The notes under the pieces: model-generated | Seen by the model: only the letters and a program-made list of their open reading frames with translations | Databases searched by the model: none | What the model was told of the DNA's origin: nothing | Origin: Saccharopolyspora gloriosae | Lineage (GTDB): Bacteria > Actinomycetota > Actinomycetes > Mycobacteriales > Pseudonocardiaceae | NCBI RefSeq assembly: GCF_022828475.1 | Contig: NZ_CP059557.1 | Span: 2,294,001 to 2,358,000, forward strand | Direction: 5' to 3' | Length of the DNA stretch: 64,000 nt | Shown here: piece after piece, positions 17,895 to 26,962 of the stretch | Position numbering within the stretch: the stretch's first letter is position 1 | Layout: the number at the start of each line of letters is the position of its first letter | Program-made: the position numbers and the translations under genes

Positions 17895-18574
17895 GCGCGA
17901 CCGGCTCCGATCTGCCGGACGGTGCGTCGCCGCGACTGCACCGGGTGGGGCGCTGGATCGGGAAGATCTTCGTGCCGCTGCCGTACCGGCTGCGAGTGCA
18001 TCACGTCGATCGAGTTCCCCGCACCGGGCCGCTGGTGCTGGTGGCCAACCACAGCTCACTGCTGGAAGCTCCGCTGCTGTTCGGAATCGTGCCGCGCAAC
18101 GTGGTGTTCCTGGTGAAGAACGAATTGTTCCGGGGGCCGCTCGGGTGGTTCCTGCGCCGGCTCGGTCAGATCCCGGTGCGCCGCGGCGAACCGGACCGGA
18201 CTCCGCTGCTGGCGGCGGTGCGGGTGCTGCGTTCCGGCGGATTGGTCGGGGTGTTCCCGGAGGGAACTCGCGGCGATGGGGACGTGGCCAACGCGCAGCA
18301 CGGGGCGGCGTGGTTGGCGAGGACGTCCGGCGCACAGGTGCTACCGGTGGCATGCCGGGGCACGCGCGGCCCCGACGGAAAGGGCCGTAGGCTGTTGCCC
18401 AGGGTGGATGTGCTGTTCGGCGAGCCGGTGACATTGCCGGTGGCCAAGGGGCGCGCTGGATTGACGGCAGCGACCGAGCGGGTCCGCGAAGAACTGGTCG
18501 GGCTGATCGCCGAATTGGACGGGCTGATCGCCGAGACCGCCGAAAGCGACGATGTGAGAGGTAAACGAGCGTGA
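17891..18574 (+). CDS. Lysophospholipid acyltransferase family protein (PlsC-like)
   Basis: The 227-residue acyltransferase carries block I as [14 protein letters not shown] and block III as VFPEGTRG, with the arginine block II region [20 protein letters not shown]. It likely acylates lysophosphatidate or a related glycerolipid at the membrane. The block I motif reads H-x4-E instead of the canonical H-x4-D, a conservative but notable change at the catalytic dyad. It lies between cmk and der with 4-nt overlaps on both sides. The exact acyl acceptor is unknown. Confidence 0.86.
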   Translation: MSATGSDLPDGASPRLHRVGRWIGKIFVPLPYRLRVHHVDRVPRTGPLVLVANHSSLLEAPLLFGIVPRNVVFLVKNELFRGPLGWFLRRLGQIPVRRGEPDRTPLLAAVRVLRSGGLVGVFPEGTRGDGDVANAQHGAAWLARTSGAQVLPVACRGTRGPDGKGRRLLPRVDVLFGEPVTLPVAKGRAGLTAATERVREELVGLIAELDGLIAETAESDDVRGKRA

Positions 18575-20037
18575 CCGAAGAGTCGGTGGGCCGCCCGGAA
18601 GATGTGGGTGCGCCGCTCGACGGCGGCCTGGACGGTACGTGGTCGGATGAGGCCGAGTGGACCGAGTTCGACGGGGTCGAGGGCGCCGAGGACGCCGCCG
18701 AAGGCGGGCCGCAGCCGGTGCTGGCAGTGGTCGGCAGGCCGAACGTGGGCAAGTCGACGCTGGTGAACCGGTTGCTGGGGCGTCGTGAAGCGGTCGTGCA
18801 GGACCAGCCGGGCGTGACCAGGGACCGCGTCGCCTACGACGCGTTGTGGAACGGCAGGCGTTTCACGGTGGTCGACACCGGCGGCTGGGAGCCGGGCGCG
18901 AAGGGTTTGCAGGCCGCCGTGGCCAAGCAGGCCGAGATGGCGATGACCACGGCGGACGCGGTGCTGCTCGTGGTGGACGCCCAGGTCGGCGCGACCGCGA
19001 CGGAAGAGGCCGTGGCGCGGGTGCTGCGCCGTTCGAAGCGGCCCGTGCTGCTGGCGGCCAACAAGGTCGACGACGAGCGGATCTACGCGGACGCGGCGGC
19101 CCTGTGGTCGCTCGGCCTGGGTGAGCCGCGGCCGATCAGCGGGTTGCACGGACGTGGCTCCGGTGACCTGCTGGACGCGATCCTCGAGGTGTTCCCGGAT
19201 GTGCCGCACGAGCAGTTCGGCGTCACCGGCGGGCCGCGCCGGGTCGCGCTCGTGGGCAAGCCGAACGTCGGCAAGTCGAGCCTGCTCAACAAGCTCACCG
19301 GTGAGCAGCGTGCGGTCGTCGATGACGTCGCGGGCACCACGGTCGACCCGGTGGACTCGCTGGTCGAGCTCGACAGCGAGGTGTGGCGGTTCGTTGACAC
19401 GGCCGGCCTGCGCAAGCGGGTCCGGACCGCGAGCGGCACCGAGTACTACGCGTCGCTGCGCACGAAGGCCGCGATCGAGGCGGCGGAGGTGGCGGTCGTG
19501 CTGATCGACGCCTCCGAGCCGTTGACCGAGCAGGACCTGCGGGTGATCGGCATGGTCATCGAAGCGGGCCGTGCGCTGGTGCTGGTGTGCAACAAGTGGG
19601 ACCTGGTCGACGACGACCGCAGGCGGCGGCTCGACAACGAACTCGACCGCGAGATGGTGCGGGCGCGTTGGGCGGAACGCGTGAACGTCTCCGCGGAGAC
19701 GGGGCGTTCGGTGGCGAAGCTCGCGCCGGCGTTGCGCACCGCGTTGGAGTCCTGGGACACGCGTGTTCCGACCGGGCGGCTCAACTCGTGGCTGTCGGAT
19801 CTGGTCGCGGCGAGCCCGCCGCCGGTGCGCGGCGGCAAGCAGACGAAGATCCTGTTCGCGACGCAGGCGCACCCGCGTCCGCCGACACTGGTGCTGTTCA
19901 CCACCGGGTTCCTGGAAGCCGGTTACCGGCGGTTCGTGGAGCGCAAGTTCCGCGAAGAATTCGGGTTCACCGGCAGTCCGGTCCGGATCTCGGTGCGGGT
20001 GCGCGAACGCAAGGACGGACGCAAGGCACGCCGCTGA
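18571..20037 (+). CDS. der: Ribosome biogenesis GTPase Der (EngA)
   Basis: The 488-residue protein has tandem GTPase domains. G1 motifs are GRPNVGKST (residues 55-63) and GKPNVGKSS (about 229-237); NKVD and NKWD are the G4 motifs; a KH-like C-terminal domain ends in [17 protein letters not shown]. Der assists 50S subunit assembly. An acidic extension of about 48 residues precedes domain 1, as in other actinobacterial homologues. GTG start in a GTGA overlap with the acyltransferase gene. Confidence 0.96.
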   Translation: MTEESVGRPEDVGAPLDGGLDGTWSDEAEWTEFDGVEGAEDAAEGGPQPVLAVVGRPNVGKSTLVNRLLGRREAVVQDQPGVTRDRVAYDALWNGRRFTVVDTGGWEPGAKGLQAAVAKQAEMAMTTADAVLLVVDAQVGATATEEAVARVLRRSKRPVLLAANKVDDERIYADAAALWSLGLGEPRPISGLHGRGSGDLLDAILEVFPDVPHEQFGVTGGPRRVALVGKPNVGKSSLLNKLTGEQRAVVDDVAGTTVDPVDSLVELDSEVWRFVDTAGLRKRVRTASGTEYYASLRTKAAIEAAEVAVVLIDASEPLTEQDLRVIGMVIEAGRALVLVCNKWDLVDDDRRRRLDNELDREMVRARWAERVNVSAETGRSVAKLAPALRTALESWDTRVPTGRLNSWLSDLVAASPPPVRGGKQTKILFATQAHPRPPTLVLFTTGFLEAGYRRFVERKFREEFGFTGSPVRISVRVRERKDGRKARR

Positions 20038-20126
20038 ACGGGCTAGTGGCCGGGTACTGCACGCAGACCAAGATTGCCTTGCCGATAACCTTCGGTCGGC
20101 CCTTTGTACAGGGGAGGTGACCCAGG

Positions 20127-20825
20127 GTGCGTGCTGAATCCGCCGCGGAGGGTTCCGCGGCGCGGCCGATCAGGCTGGTGTTGGCCGATGACGAGGTGAT
20201 GTTGCGGCGGGGCTTGCGGGTTCTGCTGGAGCATGACGGCCTGATCCGGGTGGTCGCCGAGGCGGGCACCGGGGATGAGTTGCTGTCGGTGGTGCGGACG
20301 CACCAGCCGGACGTGGCGTTGATCGACGTGCAGATGCCGGGCAAGGACGGGCTGGCCGCGTTACGGGAGTTGCGCGGATTGCCGCGTCCTCCGGTGTGCG
20401 CGGTGCTCACGACCTTCGACTTGGACGACTACGTCGCGGAGGCGTTGCGCCTGGGGGCGCACGGTTTCCTGTTGAAGGACGCGGAGCCGGACGCGTTGGT
20501 GCGCGCGGTGCAGGACCTCGCGGCCGGTGGTGCGGTGCTGGATCCGCGGATCGCCGTGCGGTTGTTGCCGAGATTCCGTTCACTGGGGGACTCGGCGCAC
20601 GAGGTCCGGCTGGTGCGGAGCTTGTCTGCGCGGGAACGCCAAGTGTTGGAGTTGCTCGGTGCGGGCCGTTCCAACGCGCACATCGGCGAGAAGCTGGGGT
20701 TGACCGAGGCCACGGTGAAAAGTTATGTCTCAACTGTGTTGAGCAAACTGGGGGCCGAGAACCGAGTGCAGGCGGCGCTGATCGCGCAGCGCGTCGCGGG
20801 GACGGGTGAGGGCGAGCGGCGTTGA
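20127..20825 (+). CDS. NarL/LuxR-family response regulator
   Basis: The 232-residue protein has a receiver domain (about residues 15-130) with phosphoacceptor Asp67 in ALIDVQMPGKDG and acidic pair DD21-22, and a LuxR-type helix-turn-helix (about 168-228: LSARERQVLELLGAGRSNAH). GTG at 20127 follows a GGGGAGG site. The stop overlaps the TTG start of the histidine kinase (20822-20825), so this is a regulator-first two-component operon. Target genes are unknown; the nearest downstream genes point the other way. Confidence 0.93.
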   Translation: MRAESAAEGSAARPIRLVLADDEVMLRRGLRVLLEHDGLIRVVAEAGTGDELLSVVRTHQPDVALIDVQMPGKDGLAALRELRGLPRPPVCAVLTTFDLDDYVAEALRLGAHGFLLKDAEPDALVRAVQDLAAGGAVLDPRIAVRLLPRFRSLGDSAHEVRLVRSLSARERQVLELLGAGRSNAHIGEKLGLTEATVKSYVSTVLSKLGAENRVQAALIAQRVAGTGEGERR

Positions 20826-21940
20826 GCGGGCTTGCCGGGTTGCGTCCGCGGCGGTTGTTGCTGGACGCACTGGCGGTGCTCGTTCCCGTTGTGGTGGTGC
20901 TGCTCGCGCAGAACGGTTCGACCTGGGCGCTGGTGACCGGGTTGATCGCGTCCGCGGGTCTGCTGCTGCGTCATTGGTCGCCGCGGTTGGCGTTGGTGCT
21001 GTGCCTTCCGGGATTGGCCGGTGGGCTGGGGTGGGCCGCGGCGTTCGTGGCGCTGTTCCGGTTGGGGCAGGCCCGGTCGCAGTCATGGTGGCTGGTGGGC
21101 TGGGTGTCGCTGGCGGCGATCACGGCATTGCTGCCGGTGCTGATCTGGCAGTCCTTGCCGCTGAACGACTTGGCGCTGACGCTGACGTTCGTGCTGATCG
21201 CTGCGGGCAGTCCGGCGGTGATCGGCACGTTGATCGCGACGCGGGCTCAGCTGACGACGAGCATGCGGCGGCTGCAGGACGCGACGGAGGCGGAGTTGTC
21301 TGCGAAGGTGGAGACCGCTCGCGCTGAAGAGCGCGCCCGCATCGCCCGCGAAATCCACGACGCGGTGGGGCATCACGTCACCCTGATCGCCGTCGAGGCG
21401 GCGGCGATGGCCGCGAACAGCGCGGAGCCCGACGTCCGCGACTCCGCGATCCGGGTGCGGGGTTTGGCGAAGGAAGCGCTGGGCGAGATGCGTTCGACGC
21501 TGGGTCTCGCGTCCGAGGAGCGTGATTCCGCAGGTGCGCGAGCCATTCCGGAACTGGTCGCGAGGGCACAGCGGTCCGGCGTCCGAGTGGTGCTCAGCGA
21601 CGAATGTTCGGAAGCGGTGCAGTTGTCGTCCGGGGTGAGCCGGGCCGTGTACCGGGTGGTGCAGGAAGCGCTCACGAACGTCTCCAAGCATGCGCCCGGC
21701 GCTGAGGTCATGGTGGAGCTGACCGGAAGCGATGATCGACTGCAGGTCGTCGTGCGCAACGGTGCTCCGACGCTCGACCTGCGCGCGGTGCCCGTGGGCG
21801 ATGCGGCGGACGTGGGGCGTGGCGGTTCGGGGTTGGCAGGGTTGTCGGAGCGGGTGCGGATGCTGGGCGGCACCTTGGAGGCGGCGCCCGCAGCCGAAGG
21901 CTTCGAACTACGCGCCGAACTTCCTCTTTCTCAGTTGTAG
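20822..21940 (+). CDS. Sensor histidine kinase (HisKA_3 family)
   Basis: The 372-residue protein has about five predicted transmembrane helices in residues 10-140, with very short loops and thus little extracellular sensing surface. It continues with the HisKA_3 dimerisation/phosphoacceptor motif ARIAREIHDAVGHHVTLIAV (His179) and a HATPase domain (VQEALTNVSKHAPGAEVMVE, GRGGSGLAGLSERVRMLGG). Start TTG overlaps the response regulator stop. The membrane-embedded sensor suggests detection of envelope stress or a lipophilic compound, which is inference from topology. Confidence 0.92.
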   Translation: MSGLAGLRPRRLLLDALAVLVPVVVVLLAQNGSTWALVTGLIASAGLLLRHWSPRLALVLCLPGLAGGLGWAAAFVALFRLGQARSQSWWLVGWVSLAAITALLPVLIWQSLPLNDLALTLTFVLIAAGSPAVIGTLIATRAQLTTSMRRLQDATEAELSAKVETARAEERARIAREIHDAVGHHVTLIAVEAAAMAANSAEPDVRDSAIRVRGLAKEALGEMRSTLGLASEERDSAGARAIPELVARAQRSGVRVVLSDECSEAVQLSSGVSRAVYRVVQEALTNVSKHAPGAEVMVELTGSDDRLQVVVRNGAPTLDLRAVPVGDAADVGRGGSGLAGLSERVRMLGGTLEAAPAAEGFELRAELPLSQL

Positions 21941-21954
21941 GTTCTGGGCTCGTT

Positions 21955-22134
21955 TTGCTTTGGTGGTCGGGTGGCGGAACCTCAGTTGCTTCCTCGCTGC
22001 GGGATCTTTTTCCCTAGTGGCTCCGCCACGAGGGAAAAAGCTGTCCTCGCGAGGAAGCAACTGAGAACCCGCCGGTGGTCGGCTTTTTGACGTGGGCTAT
22101 GCGCTGACGCGCATACAGGCACGGCTTCGCCGCG
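21955..22134 (+). repeat. Dispersed palindromic element, copy 1
   Basis: Located 15 nt after the histidine kinase stop. The outer stem GGCGG (21973-21977) pairs with CCGCC (22069-22073). After an AAC/AAC internal loop, the 17-bp perfect stem CTCAGTTGCTTCCTCGC (21981-21997) pairs with 22049-22065. The inner stem CTTTTTCCCT (22006-22015) pairs with AGGGAAAAAG (22031-22040), and the cap GTGGC-TCC-GCCAC spans 22017-22029. A second hairpin TATGCGC-TGAC-GCGCATA (22098-22115) follows. It shares flanks with three other copies. It could act as a terminator between the convergent kinase and peptidase genes, but its length and dispersal suggest a mobile or structured-RNA element. Confidence 0.85.
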
Positions 22135-22190
22135 AGGCACGGCGTTTGGCCGTTAGGGACGGCTTCGCTGTAGGGCGGGTTTGTTTCGTT
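22116..22190 (+). repeat. Mini-hairpin array attached to element copy 1
   Basis: Short inverted units built around GCTTCGC (22124-22130 and 22162-22168) and CGGC-GTTTG-GCCG follow copy 1 directly. The same type of array adjoins copy 4. It ends in G/T-rich sequence before the S9 peptidase stop at 22274; no gene is seen in 21941-22273. Confidence 0.6.
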
Positions 22191-22273
22191 GTCCCTTGTG
22201 GGTTTCGCTGCTGGTGGAGCGAGGTAGCGGAACTTGTTGGTGCGGGGTGGGAATTGTTCTGAGGTCAGGGTTT

Positions 22274-24358
22274 TCAGCGGTCGCCGCCTAGGGCTGCCCG
22301 GAGGAATTCGATTTGGAGCAGGAGCAGGTTTTCCGAGGTGGTCTCGTCGGTGGGCATGTGGCTGACGCCGGGCAGCGAGAGCATGGTGTGCGGGCGGGCG
22401 GCCGCTTGCAGGGCCGCGGACAGGCGCAGGGAATGCGCGGGGAAGACGTTGTCGTCGACGGTGCCGTGCAGCAGCAGCAGGGGACGGCGCAGGTTCTCGG
22501 CGTCGTCGGCCAGTGAGCTCGCGGCGTAGTCCTGCGGGTTCCGCGCGGGGTCGCCGAGGTAGCGCTCGGTGTAGTGGGTGTCGTAGAGCCGCCAGTCGGT
22601 CACCGGGGCACCGGCGATGGCGGCGTGGAAGACGTCCGGGCGGCGCAGCACGGCGAGTGCCGCCAGGTAGCCGCCGAACGACCAGCCGCGGATCGCGACC
22701 CGGCTCAGGTCGATCTCCGAGCGCTGTTCGGCCAGCGCGTGCAGCGCGTCGACTTGGTCCTGCAGCGGAGGTTCGGCCAGGTCGCCGCTGATCGCGCGGT
22801 CCCAGGACGGGCCGCGGCCGGTCATGCCGCGCCCGTCGACGATGACCACCGCGTATCCCTGGTCGGCGAACCACTGAGAGGTCAGGTAGCCCTGCCGCCG
22901 GGCGAGCACGCGCTGCGCCTGCGGACCGCCGTAGGGGTCGAGCAGCACTGGCAGCGGGCCGTCGTCAGGAGTGTGGCCGTGCGGCAGCAGCAGTGCGGTC
23001 CGCAGCTCCCGGTCACCGAGGCGCAGCAGGTCCACGTTCGGCACGATCGAGGGCGTTTCGGGGTAGGAACGGATCTCCCCGAGCACGCGTTCCCCGTCGG
23101 CCAACCGGAATCGGGAGTGCTGGGAGTCCAGGCCGGAGTGGGCGAGCAGGGTGGTGGTCCCGGTGCGGACGGCGTTGTGCACGCCCGGTTCGGCGCTGAT
23201 GCGTTCGGCGCCATCGGCGGTGCACCGGTAAAGGTGGACTTCGGCCGGGTCTTCGGCGGAGGCCGAGACCAGGACGTCCTCGCCGATGTCGATGATCGAC
23301 CGCAGTTGCAGCGACTCCGGAGTCCACGGCTCGTCGCCGACGAACAGGCGGTAGGAGTCGCGGTCGACGCCGATCCGGACGAGTTCACCGCTGGGGTGCC
23401 AGGCCGGCCACCCGGGTTTGATCTCGATCCAGTGCTCGTCGGTGTCGCGGTGCACCTCGCGGGTGCGCCCGGTGGCCGGGTCGACCGCCAGCACCAGCTG
23501 AACTCGCTGATCCCGGCTCTGCACCGTGATCAACGGCGGACCGTTGCGGGACCAGTGCGCGGTGACCAGGTAGGGGTGGGCCTCGCGGTCCCATTCGACG
23601 TCGACGGGCGCGGTGTCCACGCCGAGCACGGTGAGGCGGACGTCGGCGTTGGCGGTGCCCGCCGAGGGGTAGCGCAGGGTGCGCGGCTCCTTCGCCGGGT
23701 CCGCGGGGTCGGCGAGGTACCAGTGCTGAACGGGTTGTTCGTCGACTCGGGCCGCGAGTACCGCCGTGCCTTCCGGAGACCACCAGTAGCCGCGGTAGCG
23801 GGCCATTTCCTCGGCCGCGATGAACTCGGCGGCGCCCCAGGTGACGGTGTCGGTCTCGGGTTCGGCCAACGCCCGGTCGCCGGTGCCGTCGGTGTTGATC
23901 AGGCGCAGCGCCCCACCGGAGAGGTAGGCGATCCAGCGGCCGTGCGAGTCCGGCCGCGGGTCGGCGACGGGTTGCCGTGCGGGCAATTCCCGGACGGCGG
24001 CGGTGTTCAGGTCGGCGTGGAACAGCTTGCCGGACAAGGTGAACGCCACCTGGGTTCCGGCGCTGTCGGTGGCGTAGCCGGTGATGCCGGTGGCGCGTTC
24101 CCTGGAACGTTCGCGCCGGGCCTGTTCCTCGTCGGAGACCTCGTCGTTGATGAGCAGCGCGGCCGGGTCGGCGACGAGGGATTCGGTGCCGGTCGTGACG
24201 TCCCAGCGCCACAGGGCGTTGCTGCGGTCCGTTCCGCTGGCGGAGCGCAGGAACAGGACGGTCTTGCCATCAGGGGTGATGGTGAAGGTCCGCGGCACGC
24301 CGAGAGTGAAGCCCTGGGTGCGCGCGCTGTGGCGGGGAAACGACGGAACGGACGGCAT
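22274..24358 (-). CDS. S9 family peptidase (dipeptidyl peptidase IV type)
   Basis: The 694-residue protein has an N-terminal beta-propeller (FTITPDGKTVLFLRSASGTD and many WD-like strands) and a C-terminal alpha/beta-hydrolase. The nucleophile Ser lies in RGWSFGGYLA, the Asp in HGTVDDNVFP and the His in PGVSHMP. No signal peptide is seen with ATG at 24358 (MPSVPSFPRHSARTQG, GCAGGT site upstream), so it is probably cytoplasmic. The open frame runs 68 residues further upstream without family similarity. Such enzymes trim dipeptides with penultimate Pro/Ala. It stands alone, convergent with the histidine kinase gene. Confidence 0.92.
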   Translation of the reverse strand: MPSVPSFPRHSARTQGFTLGVPRTFTITPDGKTVLFLRSASGTDRSNALWRWDVTTGTESLVADPAALLINDEVSDEEQARRERSRERATGITGYATDSAGTQVAFTLSGKLFHADLNTAAVRELPARQPVADPRPDSHGRWIAYLSGGALRLINTDGTGDRALAEPETDTVTWGAAEFIAAEEMARYRGYWWSPEGTAVLAARVDEQPVQHWYLADPADPAKEPRTLRYPSAGTANADVRLTVLGVDTAPVDVEWDREAHPYLVTAHWSRNGPPLITVQSRDQRVQLVLAVDPATGRTREVHRDTDEHWIEIKPGWPAWHPSGELVRIGVDRDSYRLFVGDEPWTPESLQLRSIIDIGEDVLVSASAEDPAEVHLYRCTADGAERISAEPGVHNAVRTGTTTLLAHSGLDSQHSRFRLADGERVLGEIRSYPETPSIVPNVDLLRLGDRELRTALLLPHGHTPDDGPLPVLLDPYGGPQAQRVLARRQGYLTSQWFADQGYAVVIVDGRGMTGRGPSWDRAISGDLAEPPLQDQVDALHALAEQRSEIDLSRVAIRGWSFGGYLAALAVLRRPDVFHAAIAGAPVTDWRLYDTHYTERYLGDPARNPQDYAASSLADDAENLRRPLLLLHGTVDDNVFPAHSLRLSAALQAAARPHTMLSLPGVSHMPTDETTSENLLLLQIEFLRAALGGDR

Positions 24359-24497
24359 ACCTGCACTTTGCCAGCTTTCCGGATGTGAACGGGAGTCAGG
24401 TCGCGTCGGCGTGTCGGCTATTGACAACCCGTATTGATCAACGGAAGTGTTCACTTCGCGTGTTCGGGCAAGTCCGCTGCGTGTCGAGGAGAGACGA

Positions 24498-26564
24498 GTG
24501 CCGATCCGGTGGTCCCGAGTGCGAGGAATCCTGTTCGCGCTGCCGATCCTGTTGGCGGCCACGGCGCACGGTTCCGCGGCCGCGCCGCGCTCCGCCAGTG
24601 ACGCGACCTACTACAACGACGCGTCGTTGCCCGCGGCCGACCCGTTCGTGCTGCGCGATCCGAGCAGCGGCGACTACTTCGCCTATTCGACCGATGGCGC
24701 CGACCCCGGTCACGAATTCGCGATCTACCGCTCACCGGACCTCGTGACGTGGCAGCGGCTTCCCGGTGGTGCGCTGAACATGGGCGACGGAAACCAGTGG
24801 GGCCGCGACTGGTTCTGGGCGCCGGAGGTCTACCACAATCCCGCCACCGGCCGGTACTTCCTGTTCTACTCGGCGCGATTGCGGGACGGGATCGCCGAGC
24901 ACTTCGGATACGCCGACTTCGAGGAACCCAGCAAGGTGGGCGTCGCGGTGGCCGACTCGCCGGCCGGGCCGTTCCACAACATCACGCCGGGGCCGATCGA
25001 TTACCACCCTTACGATCCCGATTACCACGACGTGAACCTCATCATGGACGCCGAGCAGAAAAAGCCGCCCGCGACTTTGGAGGAAGGCCGGACGGCGCCG
25101 CTGGGCACCTACATCCCGTTCATCGACCCCAACGTGTTCTTCGACGACGGGCGGATCTTCCTGTATTACTCCCGCAACGCCTACCGGAACTGGGTGTGGG
25201 ATCACGATCTCGGGAAGTACATCGAAGAATCCAACGTTCTCGTCGTGGAACTGACCTCGGAATGGTGGGACGACCCCGCCGGGACGACGATGCCGCAGAT
25301 CGAGCCGAGCTACCGCGATGCGAACCGGGATCCGGACGACCCGCCAGGGGTGCGCAAGGACGGGTTCACGCCGATCATCGACTACGCCTCGGACCCGCAG
25401 CCGTGGGAGAACGCGCACGTCAACGACTACGCGGAGACCGGGGGAGCGGAGAAGGACCGGCGGTGGTCCGAAGGTTCCACGGTGGTCAAGACGACCACTC
25501 GCGAAGGCAGGCCGCGGTATTTCCTGACGTATTCGGCGAACAACTTCGCCAACAGCTTCTACGGCGTCGGGTACGCGGTGGCGGACGACCCGCTCGGGCC
25601 TTGGCGCAAGAGCCCGGCGAATCCGGTGCTGTCCCAGGACGAACGGCTCGGCATGTACTCCACCGGGCACGGCAGCGTGATCGCCGGACCCGATTCGACC
25701 GAGTTGTACTACGTCCATCATGGGCGTCCGTCCGCAGAGCTCGACCGCAGGCTCTACACCTCGCGGCTGCGCCTGGACCAGGATCGGCCGGCGCTGCACA
25801 TCGATGGGACGACCGAGGATCGTCCGGTGCCCTCCGGTGTCGCGCCGTACTCACTGGCCGCGGACCGGCCGGTGATCGATGTGAGCGGCGGGCGCGGGGA
25901 GGTCGGCTGGCGCGTCGGCACCGGCTCCGGAACGGCGATGCCGTTGGGGAATCCGCTGAATCGGGTGGAACCTCAGGTGGATCCGGCTAGCGGGCTGAGC
26001 GTTGAACCCGGCGTGGACGGGGCGGTGGTGCACGGGTCTCCGGACGGGGTGGCGGCGTTGCGGTTGAGCTACCAGCGCCGGGTCTCGGCCGGGCACTACG
26101 TCGAGGTGAATCAGGACGCTGGTCCGGTGGCGGTCACGGTCCCGGTCGCTGACTGCGCTGCGACGATCAACGGGCCACAGGCTGATGTGGTGGTGTCCGA
26201 GGGCGTGACGTGCATCGTGGACGCGCGGGTGCGCGGTTCGGTGCGGGTCGTTCCCGGTGCCTCGGTGATCGTGGTGAACTCGACCATCGACGGGTCCGTG
26301 CACGCCGAATCGCCGGGGGCGGTGTGGCTCACTGGCGGCTCGGTCGCCGGGCCGGTCCGGGTGCGCGGCGCTTCGGGGCAGGTGCGGCTGGACGGTGTTG
26401 AGGTGGGCGGTTCGGTGACGTTGACGGGGAGTGCGGCGCCGGTCGTCGCGGGCTCCGTGATCGAGGGCGCGCTGCGTTGTTGGGGCAACGAGCCCGCTCC
26501 CGTCGATGAAGGCCGGACGAACGAGGTGCGCGGAGCGGTGCAGGGACAGTGCCCTGAGGCGTAG
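24498..26564 (+). CDS. Secreted glycoside hydrolase family 43 protein with C-terminal beta-helix-like repeats
   Basis: GTG at 24498 with an AGGAG site 6 nt upstream gives a signal peptide (MPIRWSRVRGILFALPILLA). The GH43 five-bladed propeller follows, with the general base Asp in LPAADPFV, the pKa-modulating Asp in FIDPNVFFDDGRIFLYYS, and the acid Glu in RRWSEGSTVV. GH43 enzymes release arabinose or xylose from plant polysaccharides or arabinan-type glycans. After about residue 560 the sequence changes to short repeating strands (VRGSVRVVPGASVIVVNS, DGSVHAES, GGSVTLTGSA) like right-handed beta-helix or bactofilin-type repeats, an unusual appendage. Length 688 residues. Confidence 0.87.
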   Translation: MPIRWSRVRGILFALPILLAATAHGSAAAPRSASDATYYNDASLPAADPFVLRDPSSGDYFAYSTDGADPGHEFAIYRSPDLVTWQRLPGGALNMGDGNQWGRDWFWAPEVYHNPATGRYFLFYSARLRDGIAEHFGYADFEEPSKVGVAVADSPAGPFHNITPGPIDYHPYDPDYHDVNLIMDAEQKKPPATLEEGRTAPLGTYIPFIDPNVFFDDGRIFLYYSRNAYRNWVWDHDLGKYIEESNVLVVELTSEWWDDPAGTTMPQIEPSYRDANRDPDDPPGVRKDGFTPIIDYASDPQPWENAHVNDYAETGGAEKDRRWSEGSTVVKTTTREGRPRYFLTYSANNFANSFYGVGYAVADDPLGPWRKSPANPVLSQDERLGMYSTGHGSVIAGPDSTELYYVHHGRPSAELDRRLYTSRLRLDQDRPALHIDGTTEDRPVPSGVAPYSLAADRPVIDVSGGRGEVGWRVGTGSGTAMPLGNPLNRVEPQVDPASGLSVEPGVDGAVVHGSPDGVAALRLSYQRRVSAGHYVEVNQDAGPVAVTVPVADCAATINGPQADVVVSEGVTCIVDARVRGSVRVVPGASVIVVNSTIDGSVHAESPGAVWLTGGSVAGPVRVRGASGQVRLDGVEVGGSVTLTGSAAPVVAGSVIEGALRCWGNEPAPVDEGRTNEVRGAVQGQCPEA

Positions 26565-26595
26565 GTCTTTTGTTCGGTCCGGCCTGCGTGGGTGT

Positions 26596-26724
26596 CCGGG
26601 GAGCGGAGCCTCAGCGGCTTCCTCGCCGCGGGATCCATTTCTGATGTATGTCCGATACGCGGTGAAATCCCTGTCCTGGCCGGTGTCCTTGCGAAGAAGC
26701 CGCTGAGAACCCGCCGGTGGTCGT
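26596..26724 (+). repeat. Dispersed palindromic element, copy 2 (degenerate core)
   Basis: Left arm CTCAGCGGCTTCCTCGC (26610-26626) pairs with 26691-26707 with a single mismatch, and CCGCCGGTGGTCG follows as in the other copies. Relative to copy 1 the TTGC/GCAA segment has changed on both strands to CGGC/GCCG, keeping the stem. The inner part has diverged but still offers ATTTC/GAAAT and GTAT/ATAC pairs. It lies 32 nt after the GH43 stop. Confidence 0.75.
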
Positions 26725-26962
26725 TCGCTCTAGCCGGTCAATGTGCTTCGCCGCTGACAGGACGACTACCAGAAGACTCTTCCGGTAGGACTCGTGCGCC
26801 GCTGAGTCGGGTGCTCGATGCCGGGATTTCTCCCTCGCAGGAGGGATTCGCCGGTGTGTCGGACGGGGGTGCGAGGCCCGGGGTTCCTACGTTCGCGGTG
26901 CCCGAAACGCCCCTCGCACCGCGTCGCCGCCGGCGGTGGTGCCGTCCGGATGAGAGCTTCCG
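26725..26962. other. Long leader region upstream of the GT2 gene
   Basis: About 240 bp without a convincing gene. It contains several small inverted repeats, including GGTGCGAGG (26868-26876) matched by CCTCGCACC (26912-26920), which could fold in the 5' leader of the glycan operon. No clear promoter hexamers are seen. Confidence 0.4.
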
